Shown here piece after piece: positions 1 through 8,894 of a stretch of 34,294 nt of DNA; position 1 is the stretch's first letter; the number at the start of each line of letters is the position of its first letter. Source of the stretch: an uncultured Pseudomonadota bacterium (GTDB lineage: Bacteria > Pseudomonadota > Gammaproteobacteria > Burkholderiales > Rhodocyclaceae); contig CAISUK010000698.1 in NCBI GenBank assembly GCA_903888645.1, positions 1 through 34,294 of the forward strand, given 5' to 3'. A program made the translations under genes and the position numbers. The notes beneath the pieces are model-generated. The model made no database searches. It was not told the DNA's origin and saw only the letters and a program-made list of their open reading frames with translations.

Positions 1-1291
1 CCAGCACGACAACAGCGACCGGAAACATCAGATTGGCGGGAAATGCTGCCAGGAATTGAATTGTCGCCTGCGCCCGCGAGGCAAGCCGCGGGTTCATCCC
101 GATCCAGACACCGACCGGAATCCAGATCAGCGCCGCCAGGAAGATCAGCACGATGACGCGCAGCATCGTATAGCAGCCGAGCACGAAGACGCGGCCGACC
201 TCGCTCCAACCCACTTCGGTATGGACGAAGTGAATCAGCGTCCAAAGCGCATAAAACACCACGGCGGCGATGACTGCGTCCCAGATGCGCTCCGGCGTCG
301 ACGAACGTTGCTGGGGGCGTGCCTTGATCGAGGTGCCATCGAAGCGCAGTCGAAACATGCCAAAGGAGCGTTCCAGCAGGTTGCCGAACGCAATCGCCAC
401 GCCTTGCATGCGCTCGGTGCGCCGCAGCCAGTCGAGCAACCACGATTCCTGGGCGGTGCCACTGCCGGTTTCCTCGAAGCGGAACTTGTCTGCCCAGGCC
501 AACAGCGGCCGGAAGAAAAGCTGATCATAGAGCAGCACCCCGATCAACATGGCGCCGATGGCCCAACCAATGGCGGTGAGATCGCTTTGCTCGATGGCAA
601 GCGCGATATAGGAGCCGATGCCGGGCAGCTTGATGTTCTGGTTGGAAACCGAGATGGCTTCAGAGGCGACGACGAAGAACCAGCCGCCAGACATTGACAT
701 CATCATGTTCCACAAGAGACCCGGCATGGCGAAGGGCAAGTCCAGCCGCCAGAAGCGCTGCCAGCCGGAGAGCTTGAAGACGCTGGCGGCTTCCTTGAGT
801 TCGGCCGGAACGGTGCGGAACCCCTGATAGGCGCTGAACGCCATGTTCCATGCCTGCGAGGTGAAGATGGCGAAGATCGCCGCGCATTCGACGCCGAGCA
901 GATTGCCCGGAAACAGGGCGATGAAGGCGGTGACCGTGATAGAGAGAAAGCCGAGAATGGGAATCGACTGGAGAATGTCGAGGAGCGGCACCAGCACCTT
1001 TTCCGCGGCGCGGTACCTGGTGGTCAGCACCGCGAAGACACAACTGAACAACACCGACGCGCCGAGCGCGATAAACATCCGCAACGTGGTGCGGAGCAGG
1101 TAGTAAGGCAGGTTGATCGGGTCGAGGGACAGCGGCAATACTTCGCCCAGCTGGTAAGGGTGAGCCATCTGCGCACCGCCATAGGCGAGCAACACGAACA
1201 GCGCCAGCACCATGGGCAACAAGGCCCAATCCCAGCGGTTACCGCCGGCCTCGACAACCAGTCTGGGGAAGAATTGCTTGCCGGCGCTCAT
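1..1291 (-). CDS. NitT/TauT-type ABC transporter permease, two-domain, partial (3' end beyond left edge)
   Basis: Reverse-strand frame from ATG at 1291 (MSAGKQFFPRLVVEAGGNRWDWALLPMVLALFVLLAYGG...) stays open to the window edge. It contains a binding-protein-dependent permease pattern (FRTVPAELKEAASVFKLSGWQRFWRLDLPFAMPGLLWNMMMSMSGGWFFVVASE) and later a second membrane segment (IWDAVIAAVVFYALWTLIHFV). Missing from the ORF track because it has no stop in the window. Confidence 0.85.
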   Translation of the reverse strand, partial: MSAGKQFFPRLVVEAGGNRWDWALLPMVLALFVLLAYGGAQMAHPYQLGEVLPLSLDPINLPYYLLRTTLRMFIALGASVLFSCVFAVLTTRYRAAEKVLVPLLDILQSIPILGFLSITVTAFIALFPGNLLGVECAAIFAIFTSQAWNMAFSAYQGFRTVPAELKEAASVFKLSGWQRFWRLDLPFAMPGLLWNMMMSMSGGWFFVVASEAISVSNQNIKLPGIGSYIALAIEQSDLTAIGWAIGAMLIGVLLYDQLFFRPLLAWADKFRFEETGSGTAQESWLLDWLRRTERMQGVAIAFGNLLERSFGMFRLRFDGTSIKARPQQRSSTPERIWDAVIAAVVFYALWTLIHFVHTEVGWSEVGRVFVLGCYTMLRVIVLIFLAALIWIPVGVWIGMNPRLASRAQATIQFLAAFPANLMFPVAVVVL

Positions 1292-1460
1292 GTTCGCTGT
1301 TTTCTATTCGATAGGTCTGCACCAGCGATTCTCGCATATCCATCCGGGTGCTTCGGCCGCAGTCGAGAATGCCCGATACTTGCTCAAAATTCCGCCAGCC
1401 TTGCCCACGTCGCCCGCCCCTGCTACCCTTGTCGGCTTGCCTTGGAAGGACGATGACGTC

Positions 1461-2975
1461 ATGCAGCATCCCGATTATCTCGAAAAAATCCTCAACGCCC
1501 GTGTCTATGACGTTGCTATCGAGACGCCGCTGGATCTGGCGCCGAATCTGTCGCTGCGCAACGGTAACCGGATTTTCCTGAAGCGCGAGGACATGCAGCC
1601 GGTATTCAGCTTCAAGCTGCGTGGCGCTTACAACAAGATGGTGCGACTGACGCCGGCGCAGCGCCAGCGCGGCGTCATTGCCGCATCCGCCGGCAACCAT
1701 GCCCAGGGGGTGGCTTTGTCGGCTGCCCGGTTAGGTTGCCGGGCGATCATCGTCATGCCGGTGACGACGCCGCAAATCAAGATAAACGCCGTCAAGAGCC
1801 GGGGCAGCGAAGTCATCCTGGCCGGCGATTCCTACGACGAAGCCTATGCCCATGCGCTGGAACTGGAGAAGCAGGACAAGCTGACCTTCGTCCATCCTTA
1901 TGACGATCCCGATGTCATTGCCGGGCAGGGCACCATCGGCATGGAAATATTGCGTCAGCATGGCGAACCGATCGACGCGGTGTTCTGCGCCATTGGCGGC
2001 GGCGGCCTGATTTCGGGTGTTGCCGCCTACATCAAGCGGCTGCGGCCGGAGACGAAAATCATCGGCGTCGAGACCTTCGATGCCGATGCCATGGCCCGCT
2101 CGCTGGCTGCCGGCAAGCGCGTTCGCCTCGAACAGGTCGGGCTGTTCGCCGACGGCACAGCGGTGAAGAACGTCGGCCAGGAAACCTTCCGCCTCTGCCA
2201 GTTGTACGTAGACGAGATCCTGCTGGTCGACACCGACGCCATCTGCGCCGCCATCAAGGATGTGTTCGAGGACACACGCTCGATTCTCGAGCCTTCCGGC
2301 GCGCTGGCCATCGCCGGGGCCAAGGCTTATGCCGACAAACACAAACTGAAGGACAAGACGCTGGTGGCAGTGGCGTCGGGCGCCAACACCAATTTCGACC
2401 GGCTGCGCTTTGTCGCCGAACGGGCTGAACTGGGCGAGAAACGCGAGGCCGTGCTGGCGGTGACCATCCCGGAAAAGCCGGGCTCATTCCGCAAGTTCTG
2501 CGCGCTGATCGGCGCCCGCGCAATTACCGAGTTCAACTATCGCTATGCGGACGCAAAAGAGGCGCACGTTTTCGTCGGCGTCCAGGTCGGCAATCGGGTG
2601 GAATCCCACAAGCTGGTGGAGTCGCTACGCAAGCACGATCTGGCCACGCTCGACCTTACCGACGACGAGATGGCCAAATTGCACATTCGCCACATGGTCG
2701 GCGGCCATGCCCCGCAGGTGACCGACGAATTGCTCTTCCGCTTCGAGTTTCCCGAGCGCCCCGGTGCCCTGATGCGCTTTCTCGAAAACATGGCCAGCGG
2801 CTGGAATATCAGCCTGTTTCACTACCGCAACCACGGTGCCGATTACGGCCGGGTGCTGGTTGGCATGCAGGTTCCGGCCAAGGAGATGAAGGATTTTCAT
2901 GCCTTCCTGAAGAACCTCGGTTATGCCCATTGGGACGAAACCGGCAATCCCGCCTACAAACTCTTCCTAGGCTGA
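1461..2975 (+). CDS. ilvA: Threonine ammonia-lyase (threonine dehydratase), biosynthetic type with two C-terminal ACT-like regulatory domains
   Basis: MQHPDYLEKILNARVYDVAIETPLDLAPNLSLRNGNRIFLKREDMQPVFSFKLRGAYNKM; PLP lysine motif SFKLRGA, glycine loop GGGGLISG, long C-terminal regulatory region. ATG 1461 fits the family start; the ORF-track start at 1212 is over-extended. Confidence 0.95.
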   Translation: MQHPDYLEKILNARVYDVAIETPLDLAPNLSLRNGNRIFLKREDMQPVFSFKLRGAYNKMVRLTPAQRQRGVIAASAGNHAQGVALSAARLGCRAIIVMPVTTPQIKINAVKSRGSEVILAGDSYDEAYAHALELEKQDKLTFVHPYDDPDVIAGQGTIGMEILRQHGEPIDAVFCAIGGGGLISGVAAYIKRLRPETKIIGVETFDADAMARSLAAGKRVRLEQVGLFADGTAVKNVGQETFRLCQLYVDEILLVDTDAICAAIKDVFEDTRSILEPSGALAIAGAKAYADKHKLKDKTLVAVASGANTNFDRLRFVAERAELGEKREAVLAVTIPEKPGSFRKFCALIGARAITEFNYRYADAKEAHVFVGVQVGNRVESHKLVESLRKHDLATLDLTDDEMAKLHIRHMVGGHAPQVTDELLFRFEFPERPGALMRFLENMASGWNISLFHYRNHGADYGRVLVGMQVPAKEMKDFHAFLKNLGYAHWDETGNPAYKLFLG

Positions 2976-2993
2976 CAGCGCCATTACGCCGGC

Positions 2994-3896
2994 ATGATTG
3001 CGCGAAAATATCTTTATCTGATTGCCCTGGCCCGGGAGAAGCATTTTGGCCGGGCAGCGGCCGCCTGTCATATTTCGCCATCGACCCTGTCGGCCGCCAT
3101 CCGCGATCTCGAAACCGAACTCGGCGTGGCCGTAGTGGAACGCGGCAAGCAGTTCGCCGGGCTGACGCCGGAAGGCCGCTGCGTCGTCGACTATGCCCAG
3201 CGCATGGCAGCGGGTGCTGCCAGTCTGAAGCAGGAGCTGACGCAATTGCGCGACGGCCTCGCCGGGCATTTGCGCCTTGGCGTGATTCCAACCGCGCTGA
3301 CCGTGGTCGCGGCGCTGACCGCCCCGTTTTTCCGCCGCCATCCGATGGTTACTACCGAAGTGATTTCGCTCAGCACCGTCGAGATCCTGTCGCGACTGCG
3401 GAGTTTCGAAATCGATGCCGGTATCGTTTATGTCGAATCCGGACGCGACGACGATCTCTTGACGACCCCGCTCTGGCAAGAGAATCACGTCCTCTTGAGC
3501 GCCGTCGGCGGGCCGTTCGAAGGGCGCGAGAGCGTCACCTGGAAGGAGGCGGCGCAGGTGGCGCTGTGCCTGCTGACGCCGGACATGCAGAACCGCAAGA
3601 CCATCGATGGCGTTTTTGCCAGTCTCGGCTGCCGCCCGCAGCCAACCCTGGAGTCCAACTCCATCGTCAGCATCCTCGCCCATGTCAGTTCCGGCGCGTG
3701 GTCGAGCATCGTGCCACGCAGCGTCTTCGACCTGATCGGGATTCCGCGCGGCGTGCACGTTTTCGAGCTGTCCGATCCGTCGGTGGCGTGGGCCACCGGA
3801 CTGGTGACCTTGGCACGCGAACCGCGGCCAGCGATGATCGATGCCCTGCTGACGACGGCGCACGGTCTCGCCCAGCCTTTTGGCCGGGACGCCTAG
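2994..3896 (+). CDS. LysR-family transcriptional regulator
   Basis: N-terminal HTH MIARKYLYLIALAREKHFGRAAAACHISPSTLSAAIRDLETELGVAVVER, followed by a substrate-binding-type effector domain. Confidence 0.92.
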   Translation: MIARKYLYLIALAREKHFGRAAAACHISPSTLSAAIRDLETELGVAVVERGKQFAGLTPEGRCVVDYAQRMAAGAASLKQELTQLRDGLAGHLRLGVIPTALTVVAALTAPFFRRHPMVTTEVISLSTVEILSRLRSFEIDAGIVYVESGRDDDLLTTPLWQENHVLLSAVGGPFEGRESVTWKEAAQVALCLLTPDMQNRKTIDGVFASLGCRPQPTLESNSIVSILAHVSSGAWSSIVPRSVFDLIGIPRGVHVFELSDPSVAWATGLVTLAREPRPAMIDALLTTAHGLAQPFGRDA

Positions 3897-3912
3897 CTTG
3901 AGCGGACTAAAG

Positions 3913-6900
3913 ATGGTGAATGCCAGCCCGTCAGCAAGACCCGTCGACGCCTTCACTGCGGCCGACGTCGAAGATTGGCTGTCAGCCCGTGAAGTAGCCA
4001 AAGGCCGCAGCTATCTGGCCAACGTGTCCGACCTTGAGATTGCCGACGAGGACATTGCTGCCAGCGTGCAGGGCTCGGCCAATCGACCCTATCGGGTGGC
4101 TATCGCATTGTCTGCCAATGGCCGCAACTTCCCCCGCGAGATGCGCTGCACCTGCCCGGTCGGTATCGGTTGCAAGCACGTCGCGGCGACGCTGCTCAAG
4201 GTCATTGCCCTGCGCGGTCAGGTCGATCGCGTCAGCCCGGCAACCATCGAGTGGCTGGAAGCACTGCGCCAACTGTCGGGCACTACCACCGTCAAGACGA
4301 AACCGGTCAAGCAGCAGTACCGTCTGTTCTGGATGCTGCGCGGCAACGACCCGGCGCAGCCGAGGCTGGCCTGCTGCAAGGGCCGCATGGACGCTGCCGA
4401 CCAACCGACGGGGCCGCTGGAGAAGTGGAGCAACTTCGAACAAGCCTTGTCGCGGCCGATGAAGTTCGTTGCCGACGACGACTTGTTCGCCATTCGTTTG
4501 CTGATGGCGCAGAGCACTCGCGATGATTATTACCGGCATGACCGTGCGCTGCTCGGTCGCCATGGCAGTGCCATCATCGCCCGCCTGCTGGAGTCGGGGC
4601 GCCTTTATGGCGAGTTCGCGACGCCGCTGCAGTTGCGCGCCGGCCAACCGCGGCGCGCCCGCATCGGCTGGCGTCAGGATGACAGCGGACGTTTTCATGC
4701 CATCGCCGAAGCGCTGCCGCCGCTTGCCTGGGTCTTGCCGCTCGATCCACCCCTGTTTGTCGACGGCGCTTCCGGCGAGCTCGGACAATTGCTGTTCGAT
4801 GTTCCGTCAGCGGTGGCGGCGCGGATCCTCGCCGCACCGCCGTTGAACGAGGCCGAAGCGCGCATGGCTGCTTCGGTACTCGCCGAAACGGCGCCAGGCG
4901 TTGCCGCGCCGACAACGCGTCCGGCGCGTGAAATCGATGTCTCGCCGCGGCCGGTCCTGAACTTGTTCACTTTTGTGGCGCCGGCCATTTACCGGCTGCG
5001 CAACTATCCACGGCAGGCCTGGGGCATTCCGCTCGATGTCGCGCAATTGTCCTTCCAGTACGGCGAGGCACTGCTGGCAGCAGGTGCAGCGACCGAATTC
5101 GCCACTCTGGCCGATGGCGAAACGGTGCGCGTCCGTCGCCATCGGGAACTAGAAGCGGCTTGCCTGCAGGCGCTCAAGGACGCCGGCTTCGACCGCATCC
5201 CGCGCGGCGCCATGCAAATGCCCTACGGCAGTCCGCTCGATCAGCGCGCAATGTTGGTCCTCGACTGCGAGGCGGCATGGGTCGACTTCATGGCCGACAC
5301 GCGGCCCGGTTTGGCAGAGGCAGGCTGGGAAATTTTGATGCCGCGGGACTTTCGCCATCACGTGCTGCAGGTCGAGTCGTGGGATGCGGAAATCGGCGAA
5401 AGCGATTCCGGTTGGTTCGACCTGGATATGGGGATCGTCGTCGATGGCAACCGGCTGTCGCTGGCGCCCCTGCTCGCCACGCTGTTTCAGCGCGACCCGC
5501 GCTGGCTTGATGCAACCAGGCTGGCGCGTATCGGCGACGCCGAGAAGATCGAGCTGCTGACCCCCGATGGCAATCGCGTGCGCGTGCCGGCGGAGCGCCT
5601 GAAGCCGCTGGCACGGACCCTGATCGATCTGTTCGACGGCATTTCCCACGGCGATTCCGACGGCAAGCTGCGGCTGTCGCGTCTCGACGCGCCGCGCCTG
5701 GAGATGCTCGCCGAGGCGCACTGGAATACCCAGGGATTGGCAGCGGTGCAACAGGCGGCGCACAAACTCGCCGGTCTCGGCGGCGTCAAGCCGGTCGACG
5801 CACCGGCGGGCTTCGCCCTGGAACTGCGTCCCTATCAGCGCGAGGGTCTGGCCTGGCTGCAATATCTGCGCGAGCACGGCCTGGCCGGGATCCTGGCCGA
5901 CGACATGGGTCTGGGCAAGACGGCGCAAACACTGGCTCACCTGCTGATGGAAAAGGAGACGGGTCGCCTTGATCGCCCGGCGCTGGTGGTGCTGCCGACT
6001 TCGCTCATCTTCAACTGGCAATCCGAGGCAACACGATTTGCCCCCGGGTTGTCGCTCCTGTCACTGCAGGGCAAGGCGCGCAAGGAGCGTTTCGCCGACA
6101 TTCCGCATCATGACGTGGTTTTGACCACCTACCCACTGCTCTGGCGCGATGCCGAGGAGTTGGCCCGACACGAATATCACTTGTTGATCCTCGACGAGGC
6201 GCAGACAGTCAAGAATGCCGCGAGCAAGGGTGCCGCCGTGGTGCGCAAGATCGCCGCCCGGCATCGCCTCTGCCTGACCGGGACACCGCTGGAAAACCAT
6301 CTGGGCGAATTGTGGGCACAGTTCGATTTCCTGCTTCCCGGCTTTCTCGGCGACAGCAAGTCTTTCGCCAAAACCTGGCGCACACCGATCGAAAAACGCG
6401 GCGACACTTTGCGTCGCGACCTTCTGGCCAGTCGCATTCGTCCCTTCATCCTGCGCCGCCGCAAGGACGACGTGGCCAAGGAATTGCCGCCGAAGAGCAT
6501 CATCGTCCGCACCGTCGAACTCCAGTGCGGGCAGCGTGACCTCTACGAAACCGTGCGCAGCGCCATGGATATGCGGGTCCGCGAGGAAGTCGCGGCGCGG
6601 GGTTTCGCCCGCAGCCAGATCGTCATCCTCGACGCCTTGCTGAAGTTGCGCCAGGTCTGCTGCGATCCCCGCCTGGTCAAGTTGCCGGCGGCCCGCCGCG
6701 TCAAGGAGCGCGCCAAACTGGATCTGCTGATGACCATGGTGCCGGAGCTGGTCGAGGAAGGACGGCGAATTCTGCTCTTCTCCCAATTCACTGCCATGCT
6801 CGCCCTGATCGAAGAAGAATTGCACGCCACCGGCCTTCCCTATGTCATTCTTACCGGCGATACCCGGGACCGTGAAACGCCGATCCGCCGCTTTCAGGAA

Positions 6901-7230
6901 GAGGAAGTGCCCATCTTTCTCATCAGTCTCAAGGCCGGCGGCCTCGGACTCAATCTGACCGCCGCCGATACCGTGATCCACTACGACCCGTGGTGGAATC
7001 CGGCGGTGGAAAACCAGGCCACGGATCGCGCTCACCGCATCGGCCAGACCAAGCCCGTATTCGTTTATAAGCTGGTGGTGGCAGGCAGCATCGAAGAGAA
7101 GATTCTCTTGCTGCAGGAAAAGAAGGCCGAGCTGGCGGCCGGCATCCTGTCCGACGACAGCGCCGGTGTCGTGAAGTTTTCAGAGGCGGATTTGCGCGCC
7201 TTGCTCGAACCCTTGCCAGCGACGCGCTAG
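3913..7230 (+). CDS. SNF2-family DEAD/DEAH helicase with N-terminal SWIM zinc finger
   Basis: SWIM CxC...CxH (CTCPVGIGCKH); helicase motifs ADDMGLGKTAQTLAHL (Walker A), LDEAQTVKN (DExx), LTGTPLENHLGELWAQFDFL, LKAGGLGLNLTAADTVIHYDPWWNPAVENQATDRAHRIGQ. ATG 3913 preferred over the TTG at 3880 used in the track. Confidence 0.93.
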   Translation: MVNASPSARPVDAFTAADVEDWLSAREVAKGRSYLANVSDLEIADEDIAASVQGSANRPYRVAIALSANGRNFPREMRCTCPVGIGCKHVAATLLKVIALRGQVDRVSPATIEWLEALRQLSGTTTVKTKPVKQQYRLFWMLRGNDPAQPRLACCKGRMDAADQPTGPLEKWSNFEQALSRPMKFVADDDLFAIRLLMAQSTRDDYYRHDRALLGRHGSAIIARLLESGRLYGEFATPLQLRAGQPRRARIGWRQDDSGRFHAIAEALPPLAWVLPLDPPLFVDGASGELGQLLFDVPSAVAARILAAPPLNEAEARMAASVLAETAPGVAAPTTRPAREIDVSPRPVLNLFTFVAPAIYRLRNYPRQAWGIPLDVAQLSFQYGEALLAAGAATEFATLADGETVRVRRHRELEAACLQALKDAGFDRIPRGAMQMPYGSPLDQRAMLVLDCEAAWVDFMADTRPGLAEAGWEILMPRDFRHHVLQVESWDAEIGESDSGWFDLDMGIVVDGNRLSLAPLLATLFQRDPRWLDATRLARIGDAEKIELLTPDGNRVRVPAERLKPLARTLIDLFDGISHGDSDGKLRLSRLDAPRLEMLAEAHWNTQGLAAVQQAAHKLAGLGGVKPVDAPAGFALELRPYQREGLAWLQYLREHGLAGILADDMGLGKTAQTLAHLLMEKETGRLDRPALVVLPTSLIFNWQSEATRFAPGLSLLSLQGKARKERFADIPHHDVVLTTYPLLWRDAEELARHEYHLLILDEAQTVKNAASKGAAVVRKIAARHRLCLTGTPLENHLGELWAQFDFLLPGFLGDSKSFAKTWRTPIEKRGDTLRRDLLASRIRPFILRRRKDDVAKELPPKSIIVRTVELQCGQRDLYETVRSAMDMRVREEVAARGFARSQIVILDALLKLRQVCCDPRLVKLPAARRVKERAKLDLLMTMVPELVEEGRRILLFSQFTAMLALIEEELHATGLPYVILTGDTRDRETPIRRFQEEEVPIFLISLKAGGLGLNLTAADTVIHYDPWWNPAVENQATDRAHRIGQTKPVFVYKLVVAGSIEEKILLLQEKKAELAAGILSDDSAGVVKFSEADLRALLEPLPATR

Positions 7231-7351
7231 TGTAGCCAATTGCAGACGATTGCTGGTTGACGCAGGCTGCGGAACACTTTATGTTTTCGCCATGCCGCCG
7301 CAGGTTGGGCCTTTCGGACACGGCGGCGATCAACCAAGCGACGGAGCAGAC

Positions 7352-7918
7352 ATGACGACCGATATCGAATCGAGCTGGGATGACGTGCGGGCAGACTTCG
7401 AACGCTGGGAAGGCAAGATTCCGCACATGTATCTCGACACGAAAGGTCTGGTGACTGTTGGCGTCGGCAAGATGCTGCCGAACGTTGCCGCAGCGCAAGA
7501 ACTGGATTTCGTGCGGCGCGCCGATGGAAGTGCTGCTTCAGCCGACGAAATTGCAATTGACTTCAACGCCGTCTCCGCACAGGTCAAAGGAAAACTTGCG
7601 GCAACCTACAAGAAATACGCCAGTCTTGACTTGACTGACGAGGCAATCGGCGCTTTGCTCAAAGCGGTTGTCGAAGGATTCGAAGAGGATCTGGCGCAGT
7701 CTTTTGCAGGCTACGATGGCTATCCGTTGCCAGTCAAGAAGGCCCTGTTGGACATGGTCTATAACCTCGGCCTTGATGGCTTATTGAAGTTCAAGAAGAT
7801 GAAGGCATCCGTAGAGGCTGGCGACTGGACAACGGCAGCAGCTCAGTGCCACCGCAACGGCCCCTCGGATGAACGCAACGACTGGACGCGCGAGCTGTTT
7901 CTCGCTGCCGCCGGTTAG
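7352..7918 (+). CDS. T4-lysozyme-like (GH24 family) muramidase, no signal peptide
   Basis: WEGKIPHMYLDTKGLVTVGVGKML reproduces the E-(8)-D-(5)-T catalytic spacing of T4 lysozyme (E11/D20/T26); C-terminal ALLDMVYNLGLDGLLKFKKMKASVEAGDW matches the GH24 helical core. ATG 7352 preceded by a GGAG-type RBS. Confidence 0.82.
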   Translation: MTTDIESSWDDVRADFERWEGKIPHMYLDTKGLVTVGVGKMLPNVAAAQELDFVRRADGSAASADEIAIDFNAVSAQVKGKLAATYKKYASLDLTDEAIGALLKAVVEGFEEDLAQSFAGYDGYPLPVKKALLDMVYNLGLDGLLKFKKMKASVEAGDWTTAAAQCHRNGPSDERNDWTRELFLAAAG

Positions 7919-7950
7919 CTGAGCCAGTCGGATATGCGGCATTCCTCTCA

Positions 7951-8688
7951 ATGAAATATCGCGATTCTTGTGCGCTCGTGTTTTTCGTGGGTATCGCTTT
8001 AGCGGCTCCTGCATGGGCGCAAGACGTCATCCCCGGTTTCGCTGCCAAAGAACTTGGACTGCAACACGCAGATCCGGAAGTTGTCGATTTCGATCGCCCG
8101 TTCGAGGCACCCCTGCCGGCGCGCATCGCTGCCGCTCAAGGCAAGCAACTGATCAAACTGAACAACTGTCGCGAGCTTCTAGCCGTTCGCGAGCGCATCG
8201 TTGGCAGCGACAACGATGCCAATTTTAGGGTGCTGCGGCTGGAGGCTGTCCCGTGCGTTGCGTTGGCCCTGCTCAAATCGTCGACTCCGGCAAGCAGGAC
8301 CGCGTTGCCGGGAGACTTCCTGCTGGAGACGGCGACAAGCAGGTATCCCGCGTCATTGTGGCCCGCCGTTTCCGATGACGAGCGGCAACAATTGGGCGCG
8401 CCCGGCGTGACTTTGGCCGCGGCTTCCGGACAGCCTTTCCTGCATGGGCTGGACGTCGCGACATTGGAGCTTGAAGCGGCCGGAATGGTCGTGCATCTCA
8501 CCCTGCTGGCGCGTGGCGATTTCGACCACGATGGCTGGGAAGACGCGGCGTTTCGCTGGGAAGCCTACTCGACGAAAGGCAGCTATAGCGATTCACGTCT
8601 GGTCGTTCTGACGCGGACAGAGGCGAACGCCGGTCTACACGAACTGGCGCTCGACCCGCTGCTCGCGTCCGACAGGAAGAGCCCATGA
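7951..8688 (+). CDS. Hypothetical exported protein with a DxDxDG calcium-loop-like motif
   Basis: N-terminal signal peptide [26 protein letters not shown]-terminal [18 protein letters not shown]. No family recognised. Confidence 0.75.
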   Translation: MKYRDSCALVFFVGIALAAPAWAQDVIPGFAAKELGLQHADPEVVDFDRPFEAPLPARIAAAQGKQLIKLNNCRELLAVRERIVGSDNDANFRVLRLEAVPCVALALLKSSTPASRTALPGDFLLETATSRYPASLWPAVSDDERQQLGAPGVTLAAASGQPFLHGLDVATLELEAAGMVVHLTLLARGDFDHDGWEDAAFRWEAYSTKGSYSDSRLVVLTRTEANAGLHELALDPLLASDRKSP

Positions 8689-8894
8689 GCGAAACACGGA
8701 GTAAAGCGGCCTTGGTCAATTGCCCGGTTTGCGCCAAGCGATCCGTCTGGTCAACGGAAAATCGTTTCCGCCCCTTTTGCTCGGAACGCTGCAAGCAGAT
8801 TGATTTGGGCGCCTGGGCGAGCGAGGAATATCGCATCCCGACGGTCCAGAGCGACCCGGGCCAAGTGCTGCCGACTGAACCGGATATTGACTAG
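8685..8894 (+). CDS. yacG: DNA gyrase inhibitor YacG (zinc-binding)
   Basis: 69 aa with CPVC...C..RC zinc motif ([33 protein letters not shown]). Start overlaps the upstream stop (ATGA). Confidence 0.93.
   Translation: MSETRSKAALVNCPVCAKRSVWSTENRFRPFCSERCKQIDLGAWASEEYRIPTVQSDPGQVLPTEPDID

Noticed and set aside
56-697. 213-aa plus-strand ORF and other overlapping ORFs at the left end
   Set aside because: Low-complexity Arg/His/Gln-rich translation antisense to the clear ABC permease frame; typical shadow ORF in GC-rich DNA.
1212-1460. N-terminal extension of threonine dehydratase
   Set aside because: Extension has no family similarity and overlaps the divergent permease start; ATG 1461 fits the family.
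2930-4001. Long ORFs 2930-3901 (+) and 2967-4001 (-) overlapping LysR
   Set aside because: Alternative frames of the LysR gene with no domain signal.
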